Shown here one piece after another: positions 50,734 to 59,005 of a stretch of 64,000 nucleotides of DNA; position 1 is the first letter of the stretch, and each line of letters begins with the position of its first letter. This stretch comes from Chloroflexota bacterium (GTDB lineage Bacteria; Chloroflexota; Anaerolineae; Aggregatilineales; J027): NCBI GenBank assembly GCA_024434115.1, contig QMIT01000005.1, forward strand, positions 1-64,000. The letters are read 5' to 3'. Position numbers and translations under genes: made by a program. The notes beneath the pieces were generated by a model, which was not told the DNA's origin, did no database searches, and saw only the letters and a program-made list of their open reading frames with translations.

Positions 50734-52575
50734 ATGCGTCCCAGTATTCAACAACTCAAGCAGTGGTTTTCCAATCCTGCCCCCATCAGCGATTTGCGCG
50801 AACAAATCCGCACCGCCCCGATGACCCCACCCATGCTCGATGTGATACGGGTGATGGTGCCCGATGTACACAATATTCCGCTGCTGACCTATCACCTGTA
50901 CCGCGAATTTGAACACACGGGCAGCCGTCCCGAATATCAAGACCCCTATTTTCTGCGCCGTGCCATGATCACCCGTGCCCTCGTCGAATTCATCATGGGC
51001 GATCAATCCATGCTGCGCCCGATTGAAAATTTGCTATGGGCCATCTGCGAAGAAACTTCGTGGGTCGTGCCCGCGCATGAGGAGCAGGGGCCAAATTACT
51101 GGGAAATTGAGCCACCCATCCTGCGTACCGAGCCGCTGGGCGCCCACACCTCGCTGACCCGTGAGCCGGATAGCATTGATCTGTTCGCGGCGGAAACGGG
51201 TGCGGTGCTGGCGGAAACGGCCTATCTACTCAAAAACGACCTGACGCCGGAAGTGGTTCAGCGCGTCAAACTGGAATTGGAGCGCCACATCTTTAAACCC
51301 TATCTCGCCCATGCCCGCAAGCACTGGTGGTTTAAAGGGGCGCTGAATTGGAACGGCGTAGTGAATGGCAGCATCGGGCTGGCCTTTTTGCGTATGGTGG
51401 ACGACCCCCAAACACTGGCCGAAGCCTTCGCGCTGGTCTTGGAGGGCTTCGAGACCTACATCGCCACCGGATTTGAGGAAGACGGCGGCAGCATTGAAGG
51501 TGTGGGTTATTGGAATTACGGCCTCATGTTTTATGTCACTGTCGCGGAACTGCTGCGCGAAATCACGGCAGGCGAATATGATTTGCTGGCGACGGAGTGT
51601 ATGAAAGACATCGCCACTTATCCGGTGGGCATGGCGCTGCAACCCCCACAATATCTCAATTTTGGCGATACCCCGGAAACGGTCAATATCGCAGCAGGCA
51701 TCGCGCAAAAATTAGCCGAACGCACCGGCGTGCATGAATTACGGGCGCTGGTTGGTAGTCTGCCCAAACCGGATGAACACAGTTATTCCGTCGCCAAACT
51801 GCCGATTATGCTGCGCCAATTGGTGTGGTGGGATGGTAAGGAATATGACCCGCCCCCTCTGCGTGATTATGTATTGCCAACCGTCGGCGTGGTCAAGATG
51901 GTCGGCAAGGCCGCGCAAAAACCCGTCGTGTTGGCTGTGACGGTGGGGCACAACGACGGGCATCACAGCCATGTGGACGTGGGCAGTTTTGTCTACCACA
52001 TCGCGGGCGAAAGCCTTATCCCCGACGCTGGACGTGGCAAATATAGCAAAGCCTATTTCCGCCAGACGCGGTATGACAACATTTTCACCAACGCCTACAG
52101 CCACAATATTCCGCGTATCGGCGGTCACATGGAACAACCCGGACGTGAATTTGGCGGGTCGCGCCGCTTCTATGGCACAATTCTCGAACATGGCGAGGCC
52201 AACGGCTGGAAATTCGTCACGTTGGATTTCCACACCGCCTATGAATTACCGGAATTGACACTGGCCCGCCGTACCGTCTCGCTTGATCCCCAAACAGGCG
52301 TCGCCATTATCCAAGATCAATTTGAATTCGCCGCCGACTCCCTGCCGATTGAAGAAGCCTTTGTGACATGGCATGACGTCGCGGTGCAAGCGCCAGATAC
52401 CGTGCTGATTCGCGGCGAAAACTCCACGATTAGCGTCTGTGCAGAAGGGGCGAATTTTCAGATCGAATATTTGGAAAAAGAGAGCCGCGAAAATGAACGA
52501 CGCGGTGTCTTAAAACGCATCAGCACTTTAATTTCGGGCATGACCTTTACGCTGGTTGTGACCCCTGAATCGTAA
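50734..52575 (+). CDS. Heparinase II/III-like polysaccharide lyase family protein
   Basis: A 613-residue protein without signal peptide. An alpha-toroid N-terminal part (about 15-340; NWNGVVNGSIGLAFLRM, EDGGSIEGVGYWNYGL) is followed by a beta-sandwich part containing GHNDGHHSHVDVGSFVYH, the His-rich segment typical of heparinase II/III-like lyases. The start at 50734, 2 bp after the transporter gene and with AGGAG upstream, replaces a longer frame that would overlap that gene. It probably cleaves imported oligouronides by beta-elimination; the exact substrate (rhamnogalacturonan, glucuronan, alginate or other) cannot be told. Confidence 0.85.
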   Translation: MRPSIQQLKQWFSNPAPISDLREQIRTAPMTPPMLDVIRVMVPDVHNIPLLTYHLYREFEHTGSRPEYQDPYFLRRAMITRALVEFIMGDQSMLRPIENLLWAICEETSWVVPAHEEQGPNYWEIEPPILRTEPLGAHTSLTREPDSIDLFAAETGAVLAETAYLLKNDLTPEVVQRVKLELERHIFKPYLAHARKHWWFKGALNWNGVVNGSIGLAFLRMVDDPQTLAEAFALVLEGFETYIATGFEEDGGSIEGVGYWNYGLMFYVTVAELLREITAGEYDLLATECMKDIATYPVGMALQPPQYLNFGDTPETVNIAAGIAQKLAERTGVHELRALVGSLPKPDEHSYSVAKLPIMLRQLVWWDGKEYDPPPLRDYVLPTVGVVKMVGKAAQKPVVLAVTVGHNDGHHSHVDVGSFVYHIAGESLIPDAGRGKYSKAYFRQTRYDNIFTNAYSHNIPRIGGHMEQPGREFGGSRRFYGTILEHGEANGWKFVTLDFHTAYELPELTLARRTVSLDPQTGVAIIQDQFEFAADSLPIEEAFVTWHDVAVQAPDTVLIRGENSTISVCAEGANFQIEYLEKESRENERRGVLKRISTLISGMTFTLVVTPES

Positions 52576-52588
52576 AAGGATAGTTCGT

Positions 52589-53764
52589 ATGAGAACATGG
52601 CAATCGGAAATGAGCACGTTTACCGATGCGCTGACAGGCCGCACCATCAAGCGCCTGACCACAACGGGTAACAATGTGCATATGTATTTTACGGAAAATT
52701 CGTTTGTACAGGGAAAAAACGAGCTTATTTTCCAGTCAGATCGCGCCTCTGGCAAAAATCGCGCCCCGCATGAAGACCCGGAATTCAGCATTTTTCGCAT
52801 GAATTTGGATACCGGGGTGATCGAGCAGTTGAGCGACGATATTGTGCGTTCCGCCAGTGCCGTCACCAAAACCCCCGAAGGCCATTTGATCGCCTATACC
52901 ACCGACTGCGAAGTCAAGGTGCTGAATACCGAGACAGGCGTCACAACACTGGTCTATCGAGAGACGGGCGCTTATCAAATGGCGAGTGTGCCTTCGATTG
53001 CCCCCAATCGCCAATATGTTGCGTTTTGCCGCAATGAAGACAGCCGCGACCCCATTCATTATCACGGCGCGAATTATGCCGGATTCAAAGAGCGCTTTTA
53101 TGCCATCAAGGACGGGCGCATCACGCTGGCCTATCTGGATGGGTCGGGGTCGTTTGATGTGTTGAAGGATACCCATCAGGTCGGGCACTTCCAATTTTCG
53201 CCCGTAGACTCCACTTTAGGCATGTTCTGTCATGAAGGCCCGTGGAATCTGGTACAGCAGCGCATCTGGTTTTTGGATTTCATCTCGCGGGAGGCGCGGC
53301 CCTGCTTCCGCCAAAACGAAGAGGACTCGATTGGGCATGAGTTCTGGACACAGGACGGTTATGTCTTTTTTGATAATCGTGGGCCGGGGCACGACGGCAC
53401 CATTACCTCCGACAAGACACAGGCGGTGGTCAAAGATGTGGCGGTCAATCAAAACACCATGATCCCCTTTGTCGGCTTGATGGATCGTAATGGCAAGCTG
53501 GTCAAGAAAATTGATATGCCCTTCTACTGCAATCACTATCATGCCAATCCCGACAATACTGTGCTGGTCGGCGATGATGTAGACAAATTGGTGCTGATTG
53601 ACATCTCCGGCACCGAGCCAAAATTAACCGAATTATGCGGACACAAGACCTCGTGGCATACGCAAAGCAGTCATTGTCACCCCACATGGGATTGGGATGG
53701 CAGCCGCATTTTGTTCGCCTCAGATGAAGGCGGGCGCGTCCAATTGTATTTGCTGGAACTATAG
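52589..53764 (+). CDS. ogl: Oligogalacturonate lyase (PL22)
   Basis: A 391-residue cytoplasmic beta-propeller lyase. The conserved His-rich motifs YCNHYHANPDN and SSHCHPTWDWDGSRILFASD, which hold the metal and catalytic residues, are visible, as is ENSFVQGKNELIFQSDR near the start. It splits short unsaturated galacturonides into 4,5-unsaturated monomers that KdgF and KduI then process. It follows the heparinase-like gene by 13 bp and precedes kduI by 14 bp. Confidence 0.92.
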   Translation: MRTWQSEMSTFTDALTGRTIKRLTTTGNNVHMYFTENSFVQGKNELIFQSDRASGKNRAPHEDPEFSIFRMNLDTGVIEQLSDDIVRSASAVTKTPEGHLIAYTTDCEVKVLNTETGVTTLVYRETGAYQMASVPSIAPNRQYVAFCRNEDSRDPIHYHGANYAGFKERFYAIKDGRITLAYLDGSGSFDVLKDTHQVGHFQFSPVDSTLGMFCHEGPWNLVQQRIWFLDFISREARPCFRQNEEDSIGHEFWTQDGYVFFDNRGPGHDGTITSDKTQAVVKDVAVNQNTMIPFVGLMDRNGKLVKKIDMPFYCNHYHANPDNTVLVGDDVDKLVLIDISGTEPKLTELCGHKTSWHTQSSHCHPTWDWDGSRILFASDEGGRVQLYLLEL

Positions 53765-53778
53765 GGAGGCCACCACTC

Positions 53779-54603
53779 ATGGACATGCGTTATCCATCGC
53801 ACCCCGACAAGGTGAAAAATTTTTCCACCGAGCAGCTTCGGGCCGAATTTCTCATTCCTGAACTTTTCCGACCCGGCGAACTGACCCTGACCTACAGCCA
53901 TATTGACCGGATTATCATCGGTGGGGCCAGCCCAACGAACACCCAACCGATTGAACTGACGGCCAGCCCGAAAGATTTGGGCGCAGAATTTTTCCTAGCG
54001 CGGCGAGAGGTCGGTATTGTCAATGTCGGTGGGCGCGGCACCGTCACAGTAGATGGCACGGTCTATTCGCTGGAAAAACTGGACTGCTTGTATATCGGCA
54101 TGGGAACAAGATCAGTGTGTTTTGCCGGAGAGGGGGCGCTGTTTTATATCGCCAGCACACCCGCCCACATGACCTACCCGACGGTACACTTGCCGATTAG
54201 CCAAGCCCAACCCGTCCATCTCGGCAGTATCGCCAATTCGAATGAGCGCACCATCAATAAATTTATCCATCCCGAAGGCATTCAAAGCTGCCAGTTGGTG
54301 ATGGGCGTGACGTTGCTCGAACCCAATAATATGTGGAACACCATGCCCGCCCATACCCACGCCCGCCGCATGGAGGTCTATTTTTATTTCGACCTCGAAG
54401 GCGACAATCTCGTGTTTCATTTGATGGGTGAGCCAAACGAAACGCGCCATCTGGTGATACGCAACCGGCAGGCCGTCATTTCCCCCAGTTGGTCAATTCA
54501 CGCGGGTATGGGTACAGGGAATTATGCCTTTATCTGGGCAATGGCAGGTGAAAATCAAACCTTCTCGGATATGGACGTTGTGCCGATGGGCAGTTTGCTG
54601 TAA
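53779..54603 (+). CDS. kduI: 5-keto-4-deoxyuronate isomerase
   Basis: A 274-residue double cupin. Typical blocks are MRYPSHPDKVKNFSTEQLR at the N-terminus, LTYSHIDRIIIGGA, and the metal site MPAHTHARRMEVYFYFDL near residue 195. It converts 4-deoxy-L-threo-5-hexosulose uronate to 3-deoxy-D-glycero-2,5-hexodiulosonate, the substrate of KduD. GGAGG precedes the start. Confidence 0.95.
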   Translation: MDMRYPSHPDKVKNFSTEQLRAEFLIPELFRPGELTLTYSHIDRIIIGGASPTNTQPIELTASPKDLGAEFFLARREVGIVNVGGRGTVTVDGTVYSLEKLDCLYIGMGTRSVCFAGEGALFYIASTPAHMTYPTVHLPISQAQPVHLGSIANSNERTINKFIHPEGIQSCQLVMGVTLLEPNNMWNTMPAHTHARRMEVYFYFDLEGDNLVFHLMGEPNETRHLVIRNRQAVISPSWSIHAGMGTGNYAFIWAMAGENQTFSDMDVVPMGSLL

Positions 54604-54637
54604 CAGCGCCGTCTCCTTAAAGCAGGGTCAGATTGAT

Positions 54638-54767
54638 AGGGTGTCGCAAAAGGTGAGTAATCCCCACCCCAAACCCCTCCCCATTGCATGGAGAGGGACT
54701 TTAACTCCCCCTCGCTACGCAGTGGAGAGGGGGGCGGGGGGTGAGGATAGGCTTTTTCGACACCCCT
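54638..54767. repeat. Nested inverted repeat with C-rich repeat copy C
   Basis: Outer arms AGGGTGTCG (54638-54646) and CGACACCCCT (54758-54767) enclose copy C of the C-rich repeat (54661-54748: CCCCACCCCAAACCCCTCCC, then GGAGAGGGGGGCGGGGGG). It lies between kduI and kduD inside the operon. It could act as a partial terminator or be a small non-autonomous mobile element. Confidence 0.75.
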
Positions 54768-54797
54768 AATGATTTATTTTCATAAAGGAATACATTT

Positions 54798-55568
54798 ATG
54801 GGCATATTAGATTCATTTAGATTAGATGGCAAAGTCGCCCTCGTCACCGGAGCGAGTCGGGGTTTGGGGCAGGCGATGGCGGTAGGATTGGCCCAAGCGG
54901 GAGCCAATATCGCCGTGTTGGATCGCACCCCCGACTGTAACGAGACGTGTGATCTGGTCAAGAAGGCTGGACGCAAATTTACCACCATCTCCTGCGACTT
55001 ATACAGTACCCCCGTCAGCGGGTTGAGCGATGTGGTGAATACCGTCGTCAAGGAACTCGGCAGCATTGATATTTTGGTCAACAACGCGGGGATTATCAAA
55101 CGTGCCCCGGCCCTCGAATTTAGCGAGGACGATTGGGATGCGGTGCTGCAAATTAATCTAAAGGCGGTCTTTTTCCTATCGCAAGCCGCCGCCCGCCGCA
55201 TGGTTCCCAAAGGACATGGCAAGATTATCAACATCGCTTCCATGCTGTCCTTTCAGGGCGGGATATTGGTTCCCTCCTATACCGCGTCGAAAAGCGGGGT
55301 CATGGGCATTACACGCGCTCTAGCGAATGAATGGGCTTCGATGGGCCTCAACGTCAACGCGATTGCCCCCGGTTATATGTCTACTGATAACACGGCGGCA
55401 TTACGGGCGGACGAAACACGCAATGCCTCAATTTTGGCGCGTATTCCGGCAGGGCGGTGGGGGGAAGCCAGCGATTTGCAGGGCGCAGTGGTGTTCTTGG
55501 CGTCGGCAGCATCGGATTATTTGAATGGGGCAATTATTCCAGTAGATGGCGGTTGGTTAGCCCGTTGA
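54798..55568 (+). CDS. kduD: 2-keto-3-deoxygluconate oxidoreductase (SDR)
   Basis: A 256-residue short-chain dehydrogenase: cofactor motif TGASRGLGQAMA, NNAG (VNNAGIIKRA), catalytic Ser in IASMLS and Tyr-x3-Lys in YTASKSG, ending DGGWLAR. The N-terminal MGILDSFRLDGKVALVTG is the typical KduD start. It interconverts 3-deoxy-D-glycero-2,5-hexodiulosonate and KDG with NAD(P)H. A repeat element separates it from kduI, so some expression from a separate signal is possible. Confidence 0.93.
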   Translation: MGILDSFRLDGKVALVTGASRGLGQAMAVGLAQAGANIAVLDRTPDCNETCDLVKKAGRKFTTISCDLYSTPVSGLSDVVNTVVKELGSIDILVNNAGIIKRAPALEFSEDDWDAVLQINLKAVFFLSQAAARRMVPKGHGKIINIASMLSFQGGILVPSYTASKSGVMGITRALANEWASMGLNVNAIAPGYMSTDNTAALRADETRNASILARIPAGRWGEASDLQGAVVFLASAASDYLNGAIIPVDGGWLAR

Positions 55569-55590
55569 GGTACGGTAACGAATAACATTC

Positions 55591-55677
55591 AACCCCACCC
55601 CCGGCCTCCCCCCAAGCATAGGGAGGGGAGATTACACGATCTTTAAGCCCTTCCCTTTGTTAGGGGAAGGGGTCATT
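55591..55677. repeat. C-rich dispersed repeat, copy D
   Basis: CCCCACCCCCGGCCTCCCC with GGGAGGGG, then CCCTTCCCTTTGTTAGGGGA. This copy is the reverse complement of copy E (56872-56955) over most of its length. It lies between kduD and kdgF. Confidence 0.75.
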
Positions 55678-55707
55678 TTGTGAAAAGTCATAACAGGAGC
55701 AGCAGCA

Positions 55708-56046
55708 ATGGCGGCGATCTTTCAAGCAGAAGCCGTGCGCGAGACCATTAAACCGGGGCGCACACGCTATTTAACCCACACCAACGACCTGATGATGGTG
55801 GTCATGGATTTTTCGGATGGCCCAAGCGCCCAACCCGATCCACCCCACAGCCACCCGCATGAGCAAATCACCTATGTGGCGGCGGGCGAGCTATTATTCT
55901 TTTTGGGGGATACGCCCCACCAACTGAAGGCCGGGGATATGATCGCCATTCCGTCGAATGTGCCCCATACCATCCAACTCCTGACGCCGACTGTGCGGTT
56001 AATTGATACTTTTAGCCCCATCCGCGAGGATTTTTTGAAGGGATAA
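55708..56046 (+). CDS. kdgF: KdgF-type cupin, unsaturated uronate linearisation
   Basis: A 112-residue single cupin. The metal motif HSHPHEQITYV (about residues 51-60) and the second cupin motif with IPSNVPHTIQ are intact. KdgF proteins turn 4,5-unsaturated galacturonate monomers into the linear 5-keto-4-deoxyuronate used by KduI. The size, motif and position beside kduI, kduD and the PL22 lyase fit this well, though small cupins are hard to assign by sequence alone. Confidence 0.8.
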   Translation: MAAIFQAEAVRETIKPGRTRYLTHTNDLMMVVMDFSDGPSAQPDPPHSHPHEQITYVAAGELLFFLGDTPHQLKAGDMIAIPSNVPHTIQLLTPTVRLIDTFSPIREDFLKG

Positions 56047-56053
56047 ATCGTTT

Positions 56054-56869
56054 ATGCAGGTTGATCTTTCTGGCAAGGTCGCCCTTGTCACCGGGGGCAC
56101 GGGAGTACTTTGTTCACCGATGTGTGTGGCGCTTGCCGATGCAGGTGCGTCCGTTGTGGTACTCGCGCAAAATCAGGCCAAGATTGATGCGCTGGTTGAA
56201 GAAATCAAGGCAGAGGGTGGCAAGGCCCTCGGCATTAGCGCCGATGTCTTGAAAAAAGACTCGTTGGAAACCGCCGCCAAGACCATCCTAGACACCTATG
56301 GCAAACTGGATATTTTGGTGAATGGGGCGGGGGGCAACAAACCCGGCGCGACGGCTGTACCCGGTGAACGCAATTTTTTTGATTTACCGGAAGATGCCCT
56401 GCGCTGGGTGTTTGATCTGAATTTTACCAGCACCCTCCTTGCCTCACAGGTGTTTGGGCGATATATGGCGCAACAGCCGACGGGGGTCATGATTAATTTC
56501 TCCTCGATGGCGGTCTACCAAATCCTGACGCGGGTGGTTGCCTACAGCGCGGCCAAAGCAGCCCTCCAGAATTTTACCCAATGGATGGCCGTCTATATGG
56601 CACGCGAACACAGCCCCGATATTCGGGTCAATGCGATTGCTCCCGGTTTCTTTTTGGGCGAGCAAAATCGCTTTCTGTTGATTGATGCCGAGACGGGCAA
56701 TCTGACCCCGCGTGGTCAACAGATTATTGACCATACGCCCATGCGCCGATTTGGTGACCCGGAGGATTTGTTGGGCACGCTGTTGTGGTTGGTCAGCGAT
56801 GCAGCGCGGTTTGTCACTGGGGTGGTAATTCCGGTAGATGGCGGTTGGAGTGCGTTTAGTGGGATATGA
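56054..56869 (+). CDS. SDR fructuronate reductase (D-mannonate oxidoreductase)
   Basis: A 271-residue short-chain dehydrogenase with cofactor motif TGGTGVLCSPMC, NGAGGNKPGAT, catalytic Ser in INFSSMAV and YSAAKAAL (Tyr-x3-Lys), and IPVDGGWSAFSGI at the end. The GAGGNKPGAT loop and overall look match SDR-type fructuronate reductases, which make D-mannonate for UxuA, the next gene. This fills the step normally done by UxuB, which is not seen. Lies 7 bp after kdgF. Confidence 0.85.
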   Translation: MQVDLSGKVALVTGGTGVLCSPMCVALADAGASVVVLAQNQAKIDALVEEIKAEGGKALGISADVLKKDSLETAAKTILDTYGKLDILVNGAGGNKPGATAVPGERNFFDLPEDALRWVFDLNFTSTLLASQVFGRYMAQQPTGVMINFSSMAVYQILTRVVAYSAAKAALQNFTQWMAVYMAREHSPDIRVNAIAPGFFLGEQNRFLLIDAETGNLTPRGQQIIDHTPMRRFGDPEDLLGTLLWLVSDAARFVTGVVIPVDGGWSAFSGI

Positions 56870-56871
56870 GA

Positions 56872-56955
56872 AAACCCCATCCCAAACCCTTCCCCTAACA
56901 AAGGGAAGGGCTTCAATACAGGCTTTTCTCGCCTCCCTATGCTAGGGGTGGGGTC
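56872..56955. repeat. C-rich dispersed repeat, copy E (inverted relative to copy D)
   Basis: AAACCCTTCCCCTAACAAAG through GCTAGGGGTGGGGT. Read on the minus strand it matches copy D closely. Copies D and E face each other around kdgF and the reductase gene. Confidence 0.75.
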
Positions 56956-57014
56956 AATTTACCGAATTTAAAAATTAACCATCATCATCGGATTTAACGA
57001 GAGACGAATACCTT

Positions 57015-58058
57015 ATGAAAATGACCATGCGGTGGTTGGGTGATTCCGACCCGGTGCGCTTGGACTACATCGCCCAAGTGCCCTGTATCAAAGGCATTGT
57101 GAGTGCGTTAGATGGCATTCCGGTGGGGGAAGTCTGGCCCATTGAGCGCCTAAAGACCCTCCAAGCAAAAATTGAAGCAGTCGGCCTTAAACTAGAGGTG
57201 ATTGAAAGTATCCCCATCTCCGAAGCGATCAAATTAGGCCTGCCGGAACGGGACGCCCATATCGAAAATTACTGCCAGAGCATCCGGCACATGGGGGAAG
57301 TGGGTATCCCAACCTTATGTTACAACTTCATGCCGGGGTTCGATTGGATGCGTAGTACCCTGCATTACGTTCATCCCGATGGCTCGGCCAGCAGTGCCTA
57401 TGTCAACGCCGACATCGAGGCGTTTGACATCAGTCAAGGCATTGAAAAGCGGGTCGCGTGGACAAATGCGTTTTCCGGCGAACAATTGCAAGCGTTGATT
57501 GACCGCTATCAGCAGGTTTCCGAAGATCAGCTTTTTGAAAACTTCGCCTATTTCCTGCGCTGCGTGGTTCCCGTCGCCGAGGCCAGTGGGGTTTATCTCG
57601 CCCTGCATCCCGATGACCCCCCTTGGTCAATCTGGGGTCTACCGCGTATCGTGCGTGACCAGCCGACCATCCAGCGCATTTTGGATGTTGTCGTGAGTCC
57701 CTATCATGGCCTGACCTTCTGCACTGGCTCATTAGGGGCGACCCTTGACAATAATCTGCCTGCCATGATTCGTGCTTTCGCCGGACGGATTAACTTTTTC
57801 CATGCCCGCAATGTCAAGGTCACAGGGCATCATGATTTTTATGAAGTGGCCCATCCGTCCGAATTTGGCTCGGTGAATATGGAAGCTGTGATACAGGCAC
57901 TGGTAGATATTGGGTTTACTGGCCCCATCCGGCCCGATCATGGCCGCATGATTTGGGGCGAAACGGGTATCATGGGTTATGGCCTGCATGACCGTTCGTT
58001 GGGTGCGATGTACCTCTATGGGTTGTATCAAGGAATAACCTATGACCGCCAATCTTAA
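57015..58058 (+). CDS. uxuA: Mannonate dehydratase
   Basis: A 347-residue TIM-barrel enzyme of the UxuA family: MTMRWLGDSDPVRLDYIAQV at the N-terminus, LCYNFMPGFDWMRS, LALHPDDPPWSIWGLPRIV (metal ligands), TFCTGSLGA, FFHARNVK and RPDHGRMIWGE. It dehydrates D-mannonate to KDG. Its 3' end overlaps the start of eda by 17 bp, so the two are translationally linked. Confidence 0.95.
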   Translation: MKMTMRWLGDSDPVRLDYIAQVPCIKGIVSALDGIPVGEVWPIERLKTLQAKIEAVGLKLEVIESIPISEAIKLGLPERDAHIENYCQSIRHMGEVGIPTLCYNFMPGFDWMRSTLHYVHPDGSASSAYVNADIEAFDISQGIEKRVAWTNAFSGEQLQALIDRYQQVSEDQLFENFAYFLRCVVPVAEASGVYLALHPDDPPWSIWGLPRIVRDQPTIQRILDVVVSPYHGLTFCTGSLGATLDNNLPAMIRAFAGRINFFHARNVKVTGHHDFYEVAHPSEFGSVNMEAVIQALVDIGFTGPIRPDHGRMIWGETGIMGYGLHDRSLGAMYLYGLYQGITYDRQS

Positions 58059-58695
58059 CGTTCAGGAAATCGTCCTAAAAAATCGCCTCGTTGCGGTTAT
58101 CCGTCTGGATGATCTCGCCCATTTTCAACCCCTTGCCGAGACCTTGTTGGAGGGGGGGGTGAAGATTTTGGAGTTCACCCTCACCAATTTGGATTCACTC
58201 AAAACCGTCGCAGCCCTGCGCCAATCCATGCCCATTTTTGACACGGGCGAGGCCATCATTGGCATTGGGTCGGTGCGGTCACTGGATCACACCCGCCAAG
58301 CGATTGATGCCGGGGCGCAGTTTCTGGTGTCGCCCATTTTGCAGTTGGAGATGGTGGCCGAATGTCAAAAACGCGGTATCACGAGCATTTGTGGGGCGTA
58401 TACCCCTACTGAAATCGCCACTGCTGCCGCTGCGGGGGCTGATTTTGTGAAAGTGTTTCCTGCCGATACGTTGGGGCCAGCTTATTTTAAAGGTGTGTTA
58501 GCTGCCATGCCGGAGCTTCGTCTCATCCCAACAGGCGGTGTGACGTTGGAAAACATGACACACTACCTCAAGGCCGGATGTGTGGCAGTGGGGGTTGGTG
58601 GCGCTCTGATTAATCCCAAGATGATTGCTCTGCGCGATTGGGACGGCCTCCGCCAATTAGCCCGCCAATATGGAGAACTAGTGAACAAGCCATAA
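58042..58695 (+). CDS. eda: KDPG aldolase
   Basis: A 217-residue class I aldolase. The Schiff-base Lys is in DFVKVFPAD, the conserved Glu in ILEFTLTN, and PTGGVTLEN completes the phosphate site. It splits KDPG (and possibly KHG) to pyruvate and glyceraldehyde-3-phosphate, the exit of all uronate routes in this window. Last gene of the operon. Confidence 0.95.
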   Translation: MTANLNVQEIVLKNRLVAVIRLDDLAHFQPLAETLLEGGVKILEFTLTNLDSLKTVAALRQSMPIFDTGEAIIGIGSVRSLDHTRQAIDAGAQFLVSPILQLEMVAECQKRGITSICGAYTPTEIATAAAAGADFVKVFPADTLGPAYFKGVLAAMPELRLIPTGGVTLENMTHYLKAGCVAVGVGGALINPKMIALRDWDGLRQLARQYGELVNKP

Positions 58696-58783
58696 CAAAC
58701 TGAGACGATCTTGCTGGGGGAGTCAGTGTTCCTTTCCAAATTAAGAGAATCATAAAAATTTCCCGCGCGAAATCTATAATTTG

Positions 58784-58792
58784 TGTTATAAT
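58784..58792 (+). promoter_or_regulatory. Extended -10 promoter (TGTTATAAT)
   Basis: TG-T-TATAAT is a perfect extended -10 element, which can work without a good -35; none is visible. Transcription would start near 58799. Confidence 0.6.
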
Positions 58793-58798
58793 CTTTGT

Positions 58799-58897
58799 TA
58801 GATGTCGCCTTTATGGAAGCGGCAGATAACATAATACTCTAGCATCAAAGTGCCGGAAGCAGCTTACCCACAGGGGAAGTTCTACTTCCGGTTTTTT
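58799..58897 (+). ncRNA. Putative structured RNA or leader, about 100 bases
   Basis: Between the extended -10 and a strong terminator is a stretch with a first hairpin (TGTCGC 58803-58808 with GCGGCA 58819-58824, one G-U pair) and a second, longer one that is the terminator stem. There is no open reading frame with a ribosome binding site inside. It may be an independent small RNA or an attenuated leader of the beta-sandwich/peptidase genes downstream. It does not match a riboswitch class that I can recognise. Confidence 0.5.
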
Positions 58898-58905
58898 GCT
58901 TTGAT
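58844..58905 (+). terminator. Strong intrinsic terminator
   Basis: CCGGAAG (58853-58859) pairs with CTTCCGG (58885-58891), followed by TTTTTT. An outer pair, ATCAAAG (58844-58850) and CTTTGAT (58899-58905), brackets the whole and would compete with the T tract for structure, which is unusual for a plain terminator. Confidence 0.8.
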
Positions 58906-59005
58906 ACGGCCTCAAACCCTCGTCCGACCGATACTAGGAACGTCAGTTCCATAAATTCCGCTATCAGCCTGAAAATCGAAATAGAGAAGCAGTTTGGAGG
59001 ATAAC

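Larger units (their letters stand above)
58696..59005 (+). other. Intergenic region with a small RNA unit
   Basis: 310 bp without a gene. It holds the extended -10 promoter at 58784-58792, the short structured transcript 58799-58897 and its terminator, listed separately. After the terminator the region up to the ribosome binding site at 58996-59000 shows no clear second promoter. Confidence 0.6.
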
